64,000 bases of DNA, from NCBI RefSeq assembly GCF_013409935.1, contig NZ_JACCCO010000001.1, forward strand, positions 3,348,001 to 3,412,000, in the 5' to 3' direction. This stretch comes from Streptosporangium sandarakinum. Lineage in GTDB: Bacteria; Actinomycetota; Actinomycetes; Streptosporangiales; Streptosporangiaceae. Made by a program: the position numbers and the translations under genes. How positions within the stretch are numbered: position 1 is the first letter of the stretch; the number at the start of each line of letters is the position of its first letter. Below the pieces are notes generated by a model. The model did not search any database, had not been told where the DNA came from, and saw nothing but the letters and a program-made list of their open reading frames with translations. This document shows positions 16,431-24,680 of the stretch, piece by piece.

Positions 16431-16991
16431 TCAGGCCGGGTTGGCCTCGCCCTCGATCTCGATCTTGACCTTCCGGCCGATCAGGACGCCGCCGGTCTCC
16501 AGGGCCTGGTTCCAGGTGAGACCGAACTCCTCACGGTCGATCTCGGTCGAGATGGAGAAGCCCCACACGTCCTGACCCCACGGGTTGGTGCCGGCGCCGC
16601 CGTACTCGACGGTGAGCTCGACCTCCTTGGTGACGTCGCGGATCGTGAGGTCGCCGACGAGGGTGAACTCGTCGCCGGAGTGGCCGGCCACCCGGGTGCT
16701 GCGGAAGGTGACCTCGGGGTACTTCTCGGCCTCCAGGAAGTCGCCGCTGCGCAGGTGGCCGTCGCGGTCGGCGTTGCCGGTGTTGATGCTCGCGGCCTGG
16801 ATCGTGAGCTCGGCCGACGACTCCAGGGGGTTCTCGGCGACCGTGACCTTGCCGGCGAAGTCGGTGAAGTTGCCCCGGGTCTTGCTGACCATCATGTGCT
16901 TCACGACGAAGCCGACGCGGGTGTGCGCGGCGTCGAGGGCGAAGGTGCCGGCCGCGGGGAGCTGCAGCCCTTCCCAGGTCCGAGTGCTCAT
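16431..16991 (-). CDS. YceI-family polyisoprenoid-binding protein
   Basis: 186 residues covering the YceI lipocalin-like barrel: FALDAAHTRVGFVVKHMMVSKTRGNF at the N-terminus, then SINTGNADRDGHLRSGDFLEAEKYP and a C-terminal GFSISTEIDREEFGLTWNQ. The family binds isoprenoid or similar lipids. No signal peptide is present, so this copy is cytosolic like most actinobacterial ones. The start is supported by GGGAG upstream of the ATG. It is divergent from a MarR-type gene that probably regulates it. Confidence 0.93.
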   Translation of the reverse strand: MSTRTWEGLQLPAAGTFALDAAHTRVGFVVKHMMVSKTRGNFTDFAGKVTVAENPLESSAELTIQAASINTGNADRDGHLRSGDFLEAEKYPEVTFRSTRVAGHSGDEFTLVGDLTIRDVTKEVELTVEYGGAGTNPWGQDVWGFSISTEIDREEFGLTWNQALETGGVLIGRKVKIEIEGEANPA

Positions 16992-17026
16992 GATCTACTC
17001 CCGAATGACTCTTGCTGCGCGGATGT

Positions 17027-17068
17027 TTGCGTCAGCATATTTGTACCGGAGGAATATTCATTGCGTCA
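17027..17068. promoter_or_regulatory. Repeated TTGCGTCA octamers between YceI and MarR genes
   Basis: TTGCGTCA occurs at 17027-17034 and 17061-17068, 34 bp apart (about three helical turns), in the 101-bp A+T-richer divergent intergenic region. They are candidate operator half-sites for the adjacent MarR protein. Confidence 0.4.
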
Positions 17069-17092
17069 ACTACCGTCGGATACAGTGAGGGA

Positions 17093-17569
17093 GTGATCCC
17101 CTTTGACGACTCCCGCCTCACCGCGATGGGCCTCCTCGCCGAGGTCCACGGCGGACTGGCGGCGAAGACCCGGTCGACCTTCGCGGCGGCGGGGCTGTCG
17201 GACATCGATTTCGAGACGCTCCTCCGGCTGGCCCGCTCGCCCGGCGGACGCCTGCGCATGAGCGACCTCGCGGCCCAGACGAGCCTCTCCACCAGCGGCA
17301 TGACCAGGGTCGTCGACCGGCTGGAACGTGACGGCCTGGTCGCCCGGCAGGCGTGCCCGGAGGACCGCCGGGCCTCCTACGCCGCGATCACCGACGCGGG
17401 CGCCGAACGACTCGCCACCGTCGTCCCGCGACATCTGGACGACATCGAGACCTGGTTCACCGGCCTCCTGCCCCCCGCCCGGCTCGACGCCTTCCTGGAC
17501 ACGCTCAGGGTCATCCGCGACGCCGTACGGCCCTGCGCCACCGCGGGCGTGGAGGACCACACCGGATAG
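17093..17569 (+). CDS. MarR-family transcriptional regulator
   Basis: 158 residues from the GTG at 17093, preceded by GAGGGA. The winged helix-turn-helix is clear: FETLLRLARSPGGRLRMSDLAAQTSLSTSG then MTRVVDRLERDGLVARQACPEDRRASYAAIT, flanked by dimerisation helices. MarR proteins respond to small aromatic or oxidised ligands. Divergent placement and the repeated octamers suggest control of the yceI gene and itself. Short CCGCACGGACCCC-type repeats follow its stop (about 17575-17665). Confidence 0.92.
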   Translation: MIPFDDSRLTAMGLLAEVHGGLAAKTRSTFAAAGLSDIDFETLLRLARSPGGRLRMSDLAAQTSLSTSGMTRVVDRLERDGLVARQACPEDRRASYAAITDAGAERLATVVPRHLDDIETWFTGLLPPARLDAFLDTLRVIRDAVRPCATAGVEDHTG

Positions 17570-17700
17570 CCGCCCCGCCGCACGGACCCCCGCCACATGG
17601 GCCTCACCGCACGGACCCCCGCCGCACGGACCCCGGCCGCACGGACCCCGGCCGCACACGCTCCGACCGTACGGCGAAGCCAACGGCGGCGCCCGCGACG

Positions 17701-18300
17701 TCAGGACCGCGGCCCGAACCGGCGCTGCTCGGGGATCGTGAGGTCACCGCGGAGCTTGGCCATCGCCCGCGAGACCGTGCTCTTGACCGTGCCGATGCTG
17801 ACCCCCAGGGTCTCGGCGATCTCCGGTTCGGTCATGTCCTCGTAGTAGCGCAGCATGATCGCCGCACGCATCCGGGTCGGCAGCCGGTCGAGGGCCTGCT
17901 CCACCCGTTCGGGCAGCGGCGCGCGGACGCCCGCGAGGGCCGGCTCGGGGACGTCCTCCGACGGGTACTCCTCCAGCTTGCGCCGCCGCCACCAGGAGAT
18001 GTTGATGTTGACCATCGCCCGCCGCACGTAGCCGTCCAGGGCGGCGCGGTCCTGGATGCGGTCCCAGGCCAGGTAGGTCTGGGCGAGGGCCGCCTGGAGC
18101 AGGTCCTCGGCGTCGCTGTGGTGGCCGGTCAGCTGACGGGCGGCGCGCAGCAGCGCGGGGCCGCGAGCAACGACGTACTCGCGGAACTCCTCGTGGTTCC
18201 CGCCGGTCACCGCGATCACCAGCCTGCGGTCAGGGTGCGTGTAGTCGCCAGAATCGCAGCCCTGGCCCCCGATCCGGCTGAACCGGAACCCATATTTCAT
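17701..18300 (-). CDS. SigE-family ECF sigma factor
   Basis: Up to 199 residues; the family usually begins near VTGGNHEEFREYVVARGPAL (about residue 32), so a GTG start near 18207 is possible. Region 2 carries DAEDLLQAALAQTYLAW. Region 4 carries LPTRMRAAIMLRYYEDMTEPEIAETLG followed by VSIGTVKSTVSRAMAKL. No anti-sigma gene is adjacent. Bases 18301-18505 upstream have no gene and include an A+T-rich stretch suited to promoters. Confidence 0.88.
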   Translation of the reverse strand: MKYGFRFSRIGGQGCDSGDYTHPDRRLVIAVTGGNHEEFREYVVARGPALLRAARQLTGHHSDAEDLLQAALAQTYLAWDRIQDRAALDGYVRRAMVNINISWWRRRKLEEYPSEDVPEPALAGVRAPLPERVEQALDRLPTRMRAAIMLRYYEDMTEPEIAETLGVSIGTVKSTVSRAMAKLRGDLTIPEQRRFGPRS

Positions 18301-18505
18301 ACGGTCAACGGCAAAAATCGAGCCCGGCGGGAACTTCGGCGTACCCGTGCGCCGTACTCGGTTTCACCCCGTTACGGGAGGTAACGCATTGCATCGAGGA
18401 TGGGAATTTTGCTACCTGGTCGGAGTCCTGTCGGTTCCGACGGCCGAAGACGGCGTCCGGTCACCGGCGGTCGTGTGAGGCTAGTTCCGGAGACATCACC
18501 GGAGC

Positions 18506-19468
18506 ATGGGAGTGCCGATGCCGTACCGCAGCGTTGACCGCCGCCGGATCCTGGCGGCGGCGGCGCTTGGCCGCAGCCTCGACGAACCGGGTCCCGCCCC
18601 CGACGAGGGCGACGCCTTCCAGGCGGTCACCGGCGAACTCCTGGACGTCAGCCCGCACCTGATCCTCATCGAGACCCCCGAGGGACGCCACGAGCGGCTC
18701 GTCATCGCGCCGTGGGCGACCGCCTGGCGCGGCGAGAACGTCGCCCCGGCGGATCTGCCGCGGGGCGCCAACGTGATCATCAGGGCGTTGCGGTCCGGCC
18801 GGGTCGTGGACCGGATCTGGGCGGACATCACCCGGATCACCGGGGTGATCCGGTCCATCGGAGCCGAGAGCCGGGACCAGACCGTGGAGCTGTACTGCGG
18901 GCCGCACCGCGGACACCGCACGATCGTCGTGCCCTACGGCGCCTCCGGCCGGCTCCGCGTCCGGCACCCGAAGTTCGAGCCGGGCTATCTCTTCGACGCC
19001 ATCGGCGTGCGGGAGGACGGCGTGGCCAAGGCCCGGCTGCCGGCGACCTCGCAGCCGCCCTACCGGTGGACGGCGGTGCCCAAGCCGCCGCCCGGCTACG
19101 GCGGCACGCAGTCGCGGATCTCCGGCACCGCCACCTGGTCGGACGCCTTCGACTACGCCGAGCGGGGCGCGGCCTATCCCATGCTGGAGCGTTCCGACGC
19201 CGACTGCCAGGACACCGGGGTGTCATGCACCGGGCTGCCCTACCTGGCGCTGGGCTCGACGCTCACCGTGCGCAACGTGTGCGCCGGCCGTACCTCGGCC
19301 CTGCCGCTGGCGGCGTGCGGCTGCATGGCCGGGAGATTCTGCGACCGGTGCCTGGAGTGCGGCACCTCGCCGCGCGGCCGGATCGTGGAGCTGTCGGCCA
19401 CCTCCTTCGTGGAGCTCGGCGGCGACCTGACCAAGGGGTGCTTCAACGCGCGGATCGGACCGGGGTGA
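18506..19468 (+). CDS. Cys-rich protein with C-terminal RlpA-like double-psi barrel
   Basis: 320 residues. The first 150 form strands with repeated ITRITGVIRSIG-type motifs, possibly an OB-like fold. The C-terminal 80 residues fit a double-psi beta-barrel: LALGSTLTVRN, a cysteine cluster AACGCMAGRFCDRCLECG, then RGRIVELSATSFVELGGDL and GCFNARIG. Barrels of this type bind or cut glycans. There is no signal peptide; an RRRILAAAALG segment near the N-terminus is only weakly hydrophobic. It precedes a MauE-like membrane protein in the same direction. The function is uncertain. Confidence 0.6.
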   Translation: MGVPMPYRSVDRRRILAAAALGRSLDEPGPAPDEGDAFQAVTGELLDVSPHLILIETPEGRHERLVIAPWATAWRGENVAPADLPRGANVIIRALRSGRVVDRIWADITRITGVIRSIGAESRDQTVELYCGPHRGHRTIVVPYGASGRLRVRHPKFEPGYLFDAIGVREDGVAKARLPATSQPPYRWTAVPKPPPGYGGTQSRISGTATWSDAFDYAERGAAYPMLERSDADCQDTGVSCTGLPYLALGSTLTVRNVCAGRTSALPLAACGCMAGRFCDRCLECGTSPRGRIVELSATSFVELGGDLTKGCFNARIGPG

Positions 19469-19477
19469 CGCGCCGAT

Positions 19478-19640
19478 GACATGGACACCGCCCCGGACCG
19501 GAGCGACTCCGGGCTTCGGAGGGACAGCGGGATGACGCGGACACCGACCCGGACCGGAGTGACGCCGGGCTTCGGAAGGGCAGCGGGCCTCGGAGGGACA
19601 GCGGGATGACGCGGACACCGACCCGGACCGGAGTGACGCC
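19478..19640. repeat. Imperfect tandem repeat upstream of the MauE-like gene
   Basis: A block of roughly 50-75 bp built from GATGACGCGGACACCGACCC, GGACCGGAGTGACGCCG and GGCTTCGGAGGGACAGCGG recurs three times with internal deletions. The last repeat runs straight into the start codon GTGATGACGTGG, and each copy contains a similar GATGACxxGGAC start-like sequence. Confidence 0.65.
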
Positions 19641-20498
19641 GTGATGACGTGGACGCTGACGATGATCGCCGTGGCGCAGCTGCCGGTGCTGTGCGTTCTG
19701 CTGGCGGCGGGCGCGCTCGCCAAGGTGTGGACGGCCAGGGGCGACGCCGAGCCGGGCGCGCTGGGCAGGCTCGGGCCGGCGGTGCTGGTGCCCGACCGCC
19801 TGCGGGCACCCGCCATGCTCGTCTGCGCGGCCGGGGAGACGGCCCTGCTGACCGGCCTGCTGGCGAGCGGGCACCCGGCGTTCCGCTGGGCGGCGGCCGG
19901 GTTCTTCGCGATGTCCACCTACGTCCTGTGGGAGCTGCGGCGGCAGCGCCCCGACGTGGGATGCGGCTGTTTCGGCGAGGTCAGCGCCGCGCCGGTGGGG
20001 CTGCGCTCGCTGGGCCGGACGACGGTGCTGACGGCCATGGCCACCGGCACCGTCTGGGCCCCGCCGGTCTCCGGGTGGTCACTGCTGACCGCCATGACGT
20101 GGCCGGACGCGCTGGCCGCGGCCGGAGGGCTGGTGGTACTGGCCGCGCTGTCTCCCGAGATCGAGGAGGCGGCGGCCCGGATCCGGCACCGTGCCCCCTG
20201 CGAGCAGCGGCCGATGCCCCCGGAGCAGGCGCTCCACCGGCTGCGGGCCAGCACGGTCTGGCGGGCCCACGAGCGGCTGCTGGCCTCCGGCGAACCGGTC
20301 GACAGCTGGCGGGAGCTGTGCTGGCGGTTCTTCGTCTATCCGGGGCGCAGCCGTACGGACGAGCCGGTGGACGTGGTCTTCGCGGTCTATCTGAGCGGAC
20401 GACACCCGGCGGTGCGGGTGGCGCTGGTGGACGCCACCGGGCAGCCGGTCGACGCCGGAACTCTGACGGAATCTATCCCCGTATCGGCGCGCGGCTAG
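19641..20498 (+). CDS. MauE/DoxX-like membrane protein
   Basis: 285 residues starting GTG-ATG. Four N-terminal membrane helices (TMIAVAQLPVLCVLLAAG, MLVCAAGETALLTGLLA and two more) surround the family signature DVGCGCFGEVS, as in MauE, which helps disulfide formation during methylamine dehydrogenase maturation. The C-terminal 120 residues are soluble and lack a recognised fold. No mau genes are near. The preceding Cys-rich barrel protein may be a redox partner, which is inference only. Confidence 0.72.
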   Translation: MMTWTLTMIAVAQLPVLCVLLAAGALAKVWTARGDAEPGALGRLGPAVLVPDRLRAPAMLVCAAGETALLTGLLASGHPAFRWAAAGFFAMSTYVLWELRRQRPDVGCGCFGEVSAAPVGLRSLGRTTVLTAMATGTVWAPPVSGWSLLTAMTWPDALAAAGGLVVLAALSPEIEEAAARIRHRAPCEQRPMPPEQALHRLRASTVWRAHERLLASGEPVDSWRELCWRFFVYPGRSRTDEPVDVVFAVYLSGRHPAVRVALVDATGQPVDAGTLTESIPVSARG

Positions 20499-20502
20499 AG
20501 AA

Positions 20503-20576
20503 CCCTAGATTTTTCTAGGGCACGGTCGATGGAGGTCTATACGGCTCTCTAGCTTCCCCACTAGAGAGCCGTATAG
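20503..20576. terminator. Two adjacent hairpins between convergent genes
   Basis: CCCTAGA-TTTT-TCTAGGG (20503-20520) is followed by a perfect 16-bp stem, CTATACGGCTCTCTAG (20537-20552) with CTAGAGAGCCGTATAG (20561-20576). They lie between the convergent MauE-like and ATPase genes and probably terminate both transcripts. CTAG-rich sequence is unusual for the neighbourhood. Confidence 0.8.
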
Positions 20577-20613
20577 GGGTCTAGGACCCGCCTTCAGTAT
20601 ATCGAACACATGT

Positions 20614-21930
20614 TCAGACGGGCTGGGAACGCAGGAACTTTCCGAAGTGCGGCACGGTGAACGCGATCAGGCCGCGCTCGGCGCTGTAGATCAGGCCCTT
20701 CTTGATGAGGCTGTCGCGGGCGGGCGAGAGGCTGGACGGCTTGCGGCCCAGGCCCTCCGCGACCTCGGCCGTGGCGACCGGCTCGTCGCCGATGACGGCC
20801 ATCGCGTGCATGTAGTCGCGCTCGGCGGGGGTGGCGCGTTCGTACCGGCTGCCGAAGAAGCCGACCGCGAGCTCCGCCTCCGCCTCCGGCGCGGAGACCC
20901 TGATGTCGTCGGCGGTGATCGGACTGCGCAGCGCCACGTCCCAGGCGACCTTGCCGTACGCCTGGACGAAGTAGGGGTAGCCGTCGGCCGCCTCGTAGAG
21001 GGCGTCGAGCGCCTCCTGGGTGAACTCCACCCCCTCCTCCTCGGCCGGGGCGATGAGCGCCTGGTCGGCCGCCTGACGGTCGAGCCGGTCGATCCGGGCG
21101 TAGCGGAAGAGCCGCTCGGAGTAACTCTTGCTGGCCGACAGCACGCTGGGCAGGTGCGGCAGGCCGGCGCCGACCACGATCAGCGGGCCGCCGCTCTGGG
21201 AGAGCTCGTGGCAGGCCACGCAGAGCGCCGAGACGTCCGGTGACTGGACGTCCTGCATCTCGTCGATGAACAGGGCGATGCCGACGCCCAGGTCGGTGGC
21301 GACCCCGGCGGCGTCGACGAACAGCTCGGTGAGGTCGATCTCCAGGTCACCGGAGTCGGCCCGGCCGCGGGCGGCGGGCACGTCGATCCCGGGCGACCAG
21401 TGCGAGGTGCCCTTGGCCGCGGTCGGGTCGCGCATCGCGAACGCCTTGAGCACGCCGAGGAACTCCTCGATGCGGTCGGGGGCGCGGTGCCGGGGCGCCA
21501 GCTCCCGGATCGCCAGGTGCAGGGCGGCGGCCACCGGGCGCCTGATCGACTGGTCGGGCCGGGCCTCGATCTTCCCGGTGCCCCACAGCCGCTGCATGGC
21601 CATCGACTTGAAGGTGTTGAGGAGGACGGTCTTGCCGACGCCGCGCAGGCCGGTGATGACCATGCTGCGCTCCGGGCGGCCGCGGGCCACCCGCTCCAGG
21701 ACGATCTCGAACTGCTGCAGCTCACGGTCGCGCCCGGCGAGCTCTGGGGGGCGCTGCCCCGCACCGGGGGCGTAGGGATTGCGCACGGGGTCCACGCTCT
21801 CGGACTTTATGACGGGATATAGCGGCCGACGTAGATTTCCGTAGAAAGCGTTACGGCGTGTCGCGCGGCGGTGGACGGCGGGCCGCCGGATCGGGGTGCG
21901 GATCACCGGCGGCGTCGCGAGCATGGCCAT
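20614..21930 (-). CDS. AAA ATPase (Orc/Cdc6-like or archaeal-type) with C-terminal winged helix
   Basis: 438 residues from the ATG at 21930. The Walker A GLRGVGKT is at 94-101 and Walker B LFIDEMQD at 220-227. Sensor-like VVGAGLPHLP and a lid domain follow, and the C-terminus (VATAEVAEGLGRKPSSLSPARDSLIKKGLI) is a winged helix. The domain order matches Orc1/Cdc6-like and MalT/STAND-related single ATPases that bind DNA or partner proteins. No partner gene is adjacent. The frame stays open upstream to 23037, but that part is antisense to the peptidase gene. Confidence 0.85.
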   Translation of the reverse strand: MAMLATPPVIRTPIRRPAVHRRATRRNAFYGNLRRPLYPVIKSESVDPVRNPYAPGAGQRPPELAGRDRELQQFEIVLERVARGRPERSMVITGLRGVGKTVLLNTFKSMAMQRLWGTGKIEARPDQSIRRPVAAALHLAIRELAPRHRAPDRIEEFLGVLKAFAMRDPTAAKGTSHWSPGIDVPAARGRADSGDLEIDLTELFVDAAGVATDLGVGIALFIDEMQDVQSPDVSALCVACHELSQSGGPLIVVGAGLPHLPSVLSASKSYSERLFRYARIDRLDRQAADQALIAPAEEEGVEFTQEALDALYEAADGYPYFVQAYGKVAWDVALRSPITADDIRVSAPEAEAELAVGFFGSRYERATPAERDYMHAMAVIGDEPVATAEVAEGLGRKPSSLSPARDSLIKKGLIYSAERGLIAFTVPHFGKFLRSQPV

Positions 21931-22224
21931 GACGCACCCCTCCCACCTGGGCGAACGCCACCCGAGCGAGCGTCCGAACCCGTGTTCGATCCAGTGCCTC
22001 CGACTGTAGCGTCCCTTCGAACACAGGAACGAGGTTTTCCACGGAAAGGCTCGGCCAAGAAGTCCGGCGGCCCGCCCGTGCACCCGGAACCGGACTCCGC
22101 CACAAGCACGGCGAACTCGCCCGAAGTCCCGTGACCGGACCCCGCCACGGCGGTCGCCCGCCTCTTGTAGCAGGCTGGCTACATCGGAAACTCGCCGTCT
22201 CAACCTCTGTACGGGGGCGATCAG

Positions 22225-23058
22225 ATGCCAACCACCCGGCCCGCCGTCCGCGCCCGGGCGACGGGCGCCATCCGAGTCCGGGCGGCCGTCGCCGTGGCCG
22301 CCGGCTGCCTTCTGGCGGCCTCGTGCGGCGTGTCCGACGCGCCGCCGCCGTCGGGTTCCCCGACGTCCGGGTCGCCGTCCACCACACCCGAGCGGGTCGC
22401 CGCGACCCCGACCCCGGCTTCGAGCGCGACCCCGGGCGAGAGCGCCCCGGCGAGCGAGAGCCCCTCGGCGAGCCCGAGCCCGACCGGCCCGCCGGAGTTC
22501 TCGGCGAAGGTCTCGAAGGTGACCCGCGACCAGCTCCCCTACTCCTGGCGGCCCGGCTGCCCGGTCCCGGTCAGTGACCTGCGGATGGTCACGATGACCC
22601 ACTGGGGCTTCGACGACAAGCCGCACACCGGCAGGCTCGTGGTGAACAAGAGCGTCACGGACGACGTCGTCACGGTCTTCAAGCGCCTGTACGGCTGGCG
22701 GTGGCCGATCTACAAGATGGTGCCCGTCGACGCCTACAAGGGCGACGACTTCGCCTCGATCGACGCCGGCAACACCTCGGCCTTCAACTGCCGCGCGGCG
22801 ACCGGGTCGAGCAGCTGGTCCCGGCACGCCTACGGCAAGGCCATCGACCTCAACCCGCGCGAGAACCCCTACGTGTACGCGAACGGCTCCGTGGCGCACA
22901 AGAACGCCCGCCAGTTCGCCAAGCGCCCGCTGGACAAGCCCGGGGTGATCAATCCGGGGGACAAGGTGGTCAAGGCGTTCCAGCAGCTCGGCTGGGAGTG
23001 GGGCGGCTACTGGAGCGGCCCCAAGGACCTCCAGCACTTCAGCAAGGGCGGCGGCTGA
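22225..23058 (+). CDS. Lipoprotein M15-family D-Ala-D-Ala carboxypeptidase-like
   Basis: 277 residues. The lipobox LLAASC places the lipidated Cys at 34. A Ser/Pro/Ala-rich linker runs to about 90. The catalytic domain then has SRHAYGKAIDLNPRENP (zinc ligands His201 and Asp208) and DLQHFS (His271). This is the M15C/VanY-type zinc peptidase fold, acting on peptidoglycan stems outside the membrane. It stands alone, and the 165 bp before it carry the divergent promoter shared with the ATPase. Confidence 0.9.
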   Translation: MPTTRPAVRARATGAIRVRAAVAVAAGCLLAASCGVSDAPPPSGSPTSGSPSTTPERVAATPTPASSATPGESAPASESPSASPSPTGPPEFSAKVSKVTRDQLPYSWRPGCPVPVSDLRMVTMTHWGFDDKPHTGRLVVNKSVTDDVVTVFKRLYGWRWPIYKMVPVDAYKGDDFASIDAGNTSAFNCRAATGSSSWSRHAYGKAIDLNPRENPYVYANGSVAHKNARQFAKRPLDKPGVINPGDKVVKAFQQLGWEWGGYWSGPKDLQHFSKGGG

Positions 23059-23241
23059 GACGGCGCTCCGGCATCGGGACCGTCACCGCGAGGGATCCCG
23101 GCGCCCGCGTTCCGGGGTTCTCGCCACCGTTTCCAGGTCCCCGCCGCCGGTCCGAGGTCCCTGCCGCCATCCTGGGGACCCCGCCGCGGGACACGGTGAC
23201 GTCCCACGCCCCGGACGCGGGACGCGGGACGCGGTCGCCTC

Positions 23242-23562
23242 TCACGCCCCGGCCGCGATCCTGAGCAGGATGACGCCGCCGATGATGGCGGCGAACGAGA
23301 CGAGCTTGGCCGGCGTGATCTTCTCCTTGTAGATGAGGGCGCCGAGGATGACGGTGCCGATCGAGCCGATGCCGGTCCAGATCGTGTATCCCACGCTCAC
23401 GTCGAGGGTCCGGAGCGCGAGGCTGAGGGTGAAGATGCCGCCGGCCGCGGACAGCAGGGTGAAGACCGAGGGCCACAGGCGGGTGAAACCCCGCGTGGCG
23501 TTGGTGCCGAGCGCGAAACCGATCTCGAAGACGATTGCGACGGACAGATGGATCCAGGCCAC
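23242..23562 (-). CDS. SMR-family drug/metabolite transporter subunit
   Basis: 106 residues with four membrane helices. The conserved membrane Glu lies in VFEIGFALG (Glu13), and GFTRLWPS, VSVGYTIWTGIGSIGTVI and KLVSFAAIIGGVILL mark helices 1-4 of the SugE/EmrE family. Paired SMR genes usually form heterodimers that export cationic compounds or guanidinium. It is downstream of a second SMR gene in the same direction, with 134 bp between them. Confidence 0.93.
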   Translation of the reverse strand: MAWIHLSVAIVFEIGFALGTNATRGFTRLWPSVFTLLSAAGGIFTLSLALRTLDVSVGYTIWTGIGSIGTVILGALIYKEKITPAKLVSFAAIIGGVILLRIAAGA

Positions 23563-23696
23563 GGTGATGCTCCTTGCACGGGCTTGAGGGCCGTTGAGGG
23601 GTGAGGGAAGTGCCGGAGGAGGCTTGATGGGATTCGGGGGTGGAATTCGAAGACGGAAGACCCAGGGAATGGAATCCGGAAGGCGGAAAGGGCCGC

Positions 23697-24038
23697 TCAG
23701 GCGGCGGGCCGGGCCGGAGACAGGCGGTCGGCCAGCTTCAGGCCGAGCACCCCGCCGATGATGAGGACGAACGCCAGCGCCTTCCAGATGCTGACCGGCT
23801 CGTCGAAGATCAGGGTGCCGAAGACGACGGTGCCGACCGAGCCGATGCCGGTCCAGACGGTGTAGCCCACGCCCACGTCCAGGGTCTTGAGGGCCAGGCT
23901 GAGGAAGAAGATCCCGCCCGCCGCCGCGGCGGCGGTCAGCAGTGACGGTCCCAGTTGGGTGAAGCCCTCGGTGGCGTTGGTCGCCAGTGCGAAGACCACC
24001 TCGAAGACGGCCGCGACGAGCAGGTAGATCCAGGCCAT
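23697..24038 (-). CDS. SMR-family transporter subunit (paired)
   Basis: 113 residues, about 60 percent identical by eye to the following SMR protein: VFEVVFALATNATEGFTQLGPS, VGVGYTVWTGIGSVGTV and AFVLIIGGVLGLKLADRLS. Glu13 is conserved. It is transcribed first in the two-gene SMR unit and divergently from a MarR-type regulator, which probably represses it. Confidence 0.93.
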   Translation of the reverse strand: MAWIYLLVAAVFEVVFALATNATEGFTQLGPSLLTAAAAAGGIFFLSLALKTLDVGVGYTVWTGIGSVGTVVFGTLIFDEPVSIWKALAFVLIIGGVLGLKLADRLSPARPAA

Positions 24039-24066
24039 GCCGTACTCACTCCTTCATTCATTTGTT

Positions 24067-24092
24067 TGTGCATGCATATTCTGTGCATACAT
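24067..24092. promoter_or_regulatory. Operator-like direct repeats before the SMR pair
   Basis: TGTGCATGCAT (24067-24077) and TGTGCATACAT (24082-24092) are spaced 15 bp apart and embedded in an A+T-rich 91-bp divergent intergenic region. ATGCA...TGCAT inverted symmetry is also present. They are a likely site for the adjacent MarR protein. Confidence 0.55.
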
Positions 24093-24129
24093 GTAGGGTG
24101 AGCGTCAACACCGAGGAGGGAGCCGCCCC

Positions 24130-24552
24130 ATGATGATCGACGACGACATGTGGATCGGAGTGGTGCGGCTGCACGCGCGGGTGGAGCACGAGCTGTCCGT
24201 CGCGCTCCAGCGCCACGGGCTCGGCCTGTCCGAGTACCGGGCGCTGTGCCACCTGTCCACCGCGCACGACGGCGAGCTGCGCATGCAGGAGCTGGCGGAC
24301 CTGCTCGGGTTGAACCAGAGCTCGGTCACCCGGCTCGTCGGGCGGCTGGAGGCCGTCGGATTCACCCGGCGCAGCCTGTGCGCCAAGGACAGGCGCGGGG
24401 TCTACACGGTGATCACCGAGGAGGGCCGGTCGCGCAAGGAGGCGGCGAGCGGCACGTACGTGGAGACGCTGACCGCCGCCCTCGACCGGGCCTCCGCCGA
24501 CGGGCTCGGCCTCACGGTCGCCGCCCTGCGCGACACCGTACAACCCGCGTGA
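24130..24552 (+). CDS. MarR-family regulator of the SMR pair
   Basis: 140 residues, beginning ATG-ATG after GGAGGGAGC. The winged helix reads RMQELADLLGLNQSSVTRLVGRLEAVGFTRRSLCAKDRRGVYTVIT, with N- and C-terminal dimerisation helices. MarR proteins typically repress efflux genes until bound by the drug. Divergent arrangement and the repeat at 24067-24092 support that role here. Confidence 0.93.
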   Translation: MMIDDDMWIGVVRLHARVEHELSVALQRHGLGLSEYRALCHLSTAHDGELRMQELADLLGLNQSSVTRLVGRLEAVGFTRRSLCAKDRRGVYTVITEEGRSRKEAASGTYVETLTAALDRASADGLGLTVAALRDTVQPA

Positions 24553-24680
24553 CGCCGCGCGTGGCCGTACGGCCCGCGTGACACCGCCGGGCCCGCACGG
24601 CCCGCACGGTCTGACATGTCCCGGGTGACCCCGCGCCGGTCCCGGACCGGCGCGGTGAGCACCCCCTCGCCTGGGGCATC

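Noticed and set aside
20614..23037. Very long minus-strand frame (over 800 codons)
   Set aside because: The ATPase with all its motifs ends at 21930; the upstream part is antisense to the M15 peptidase gene and has no protein-like motif.
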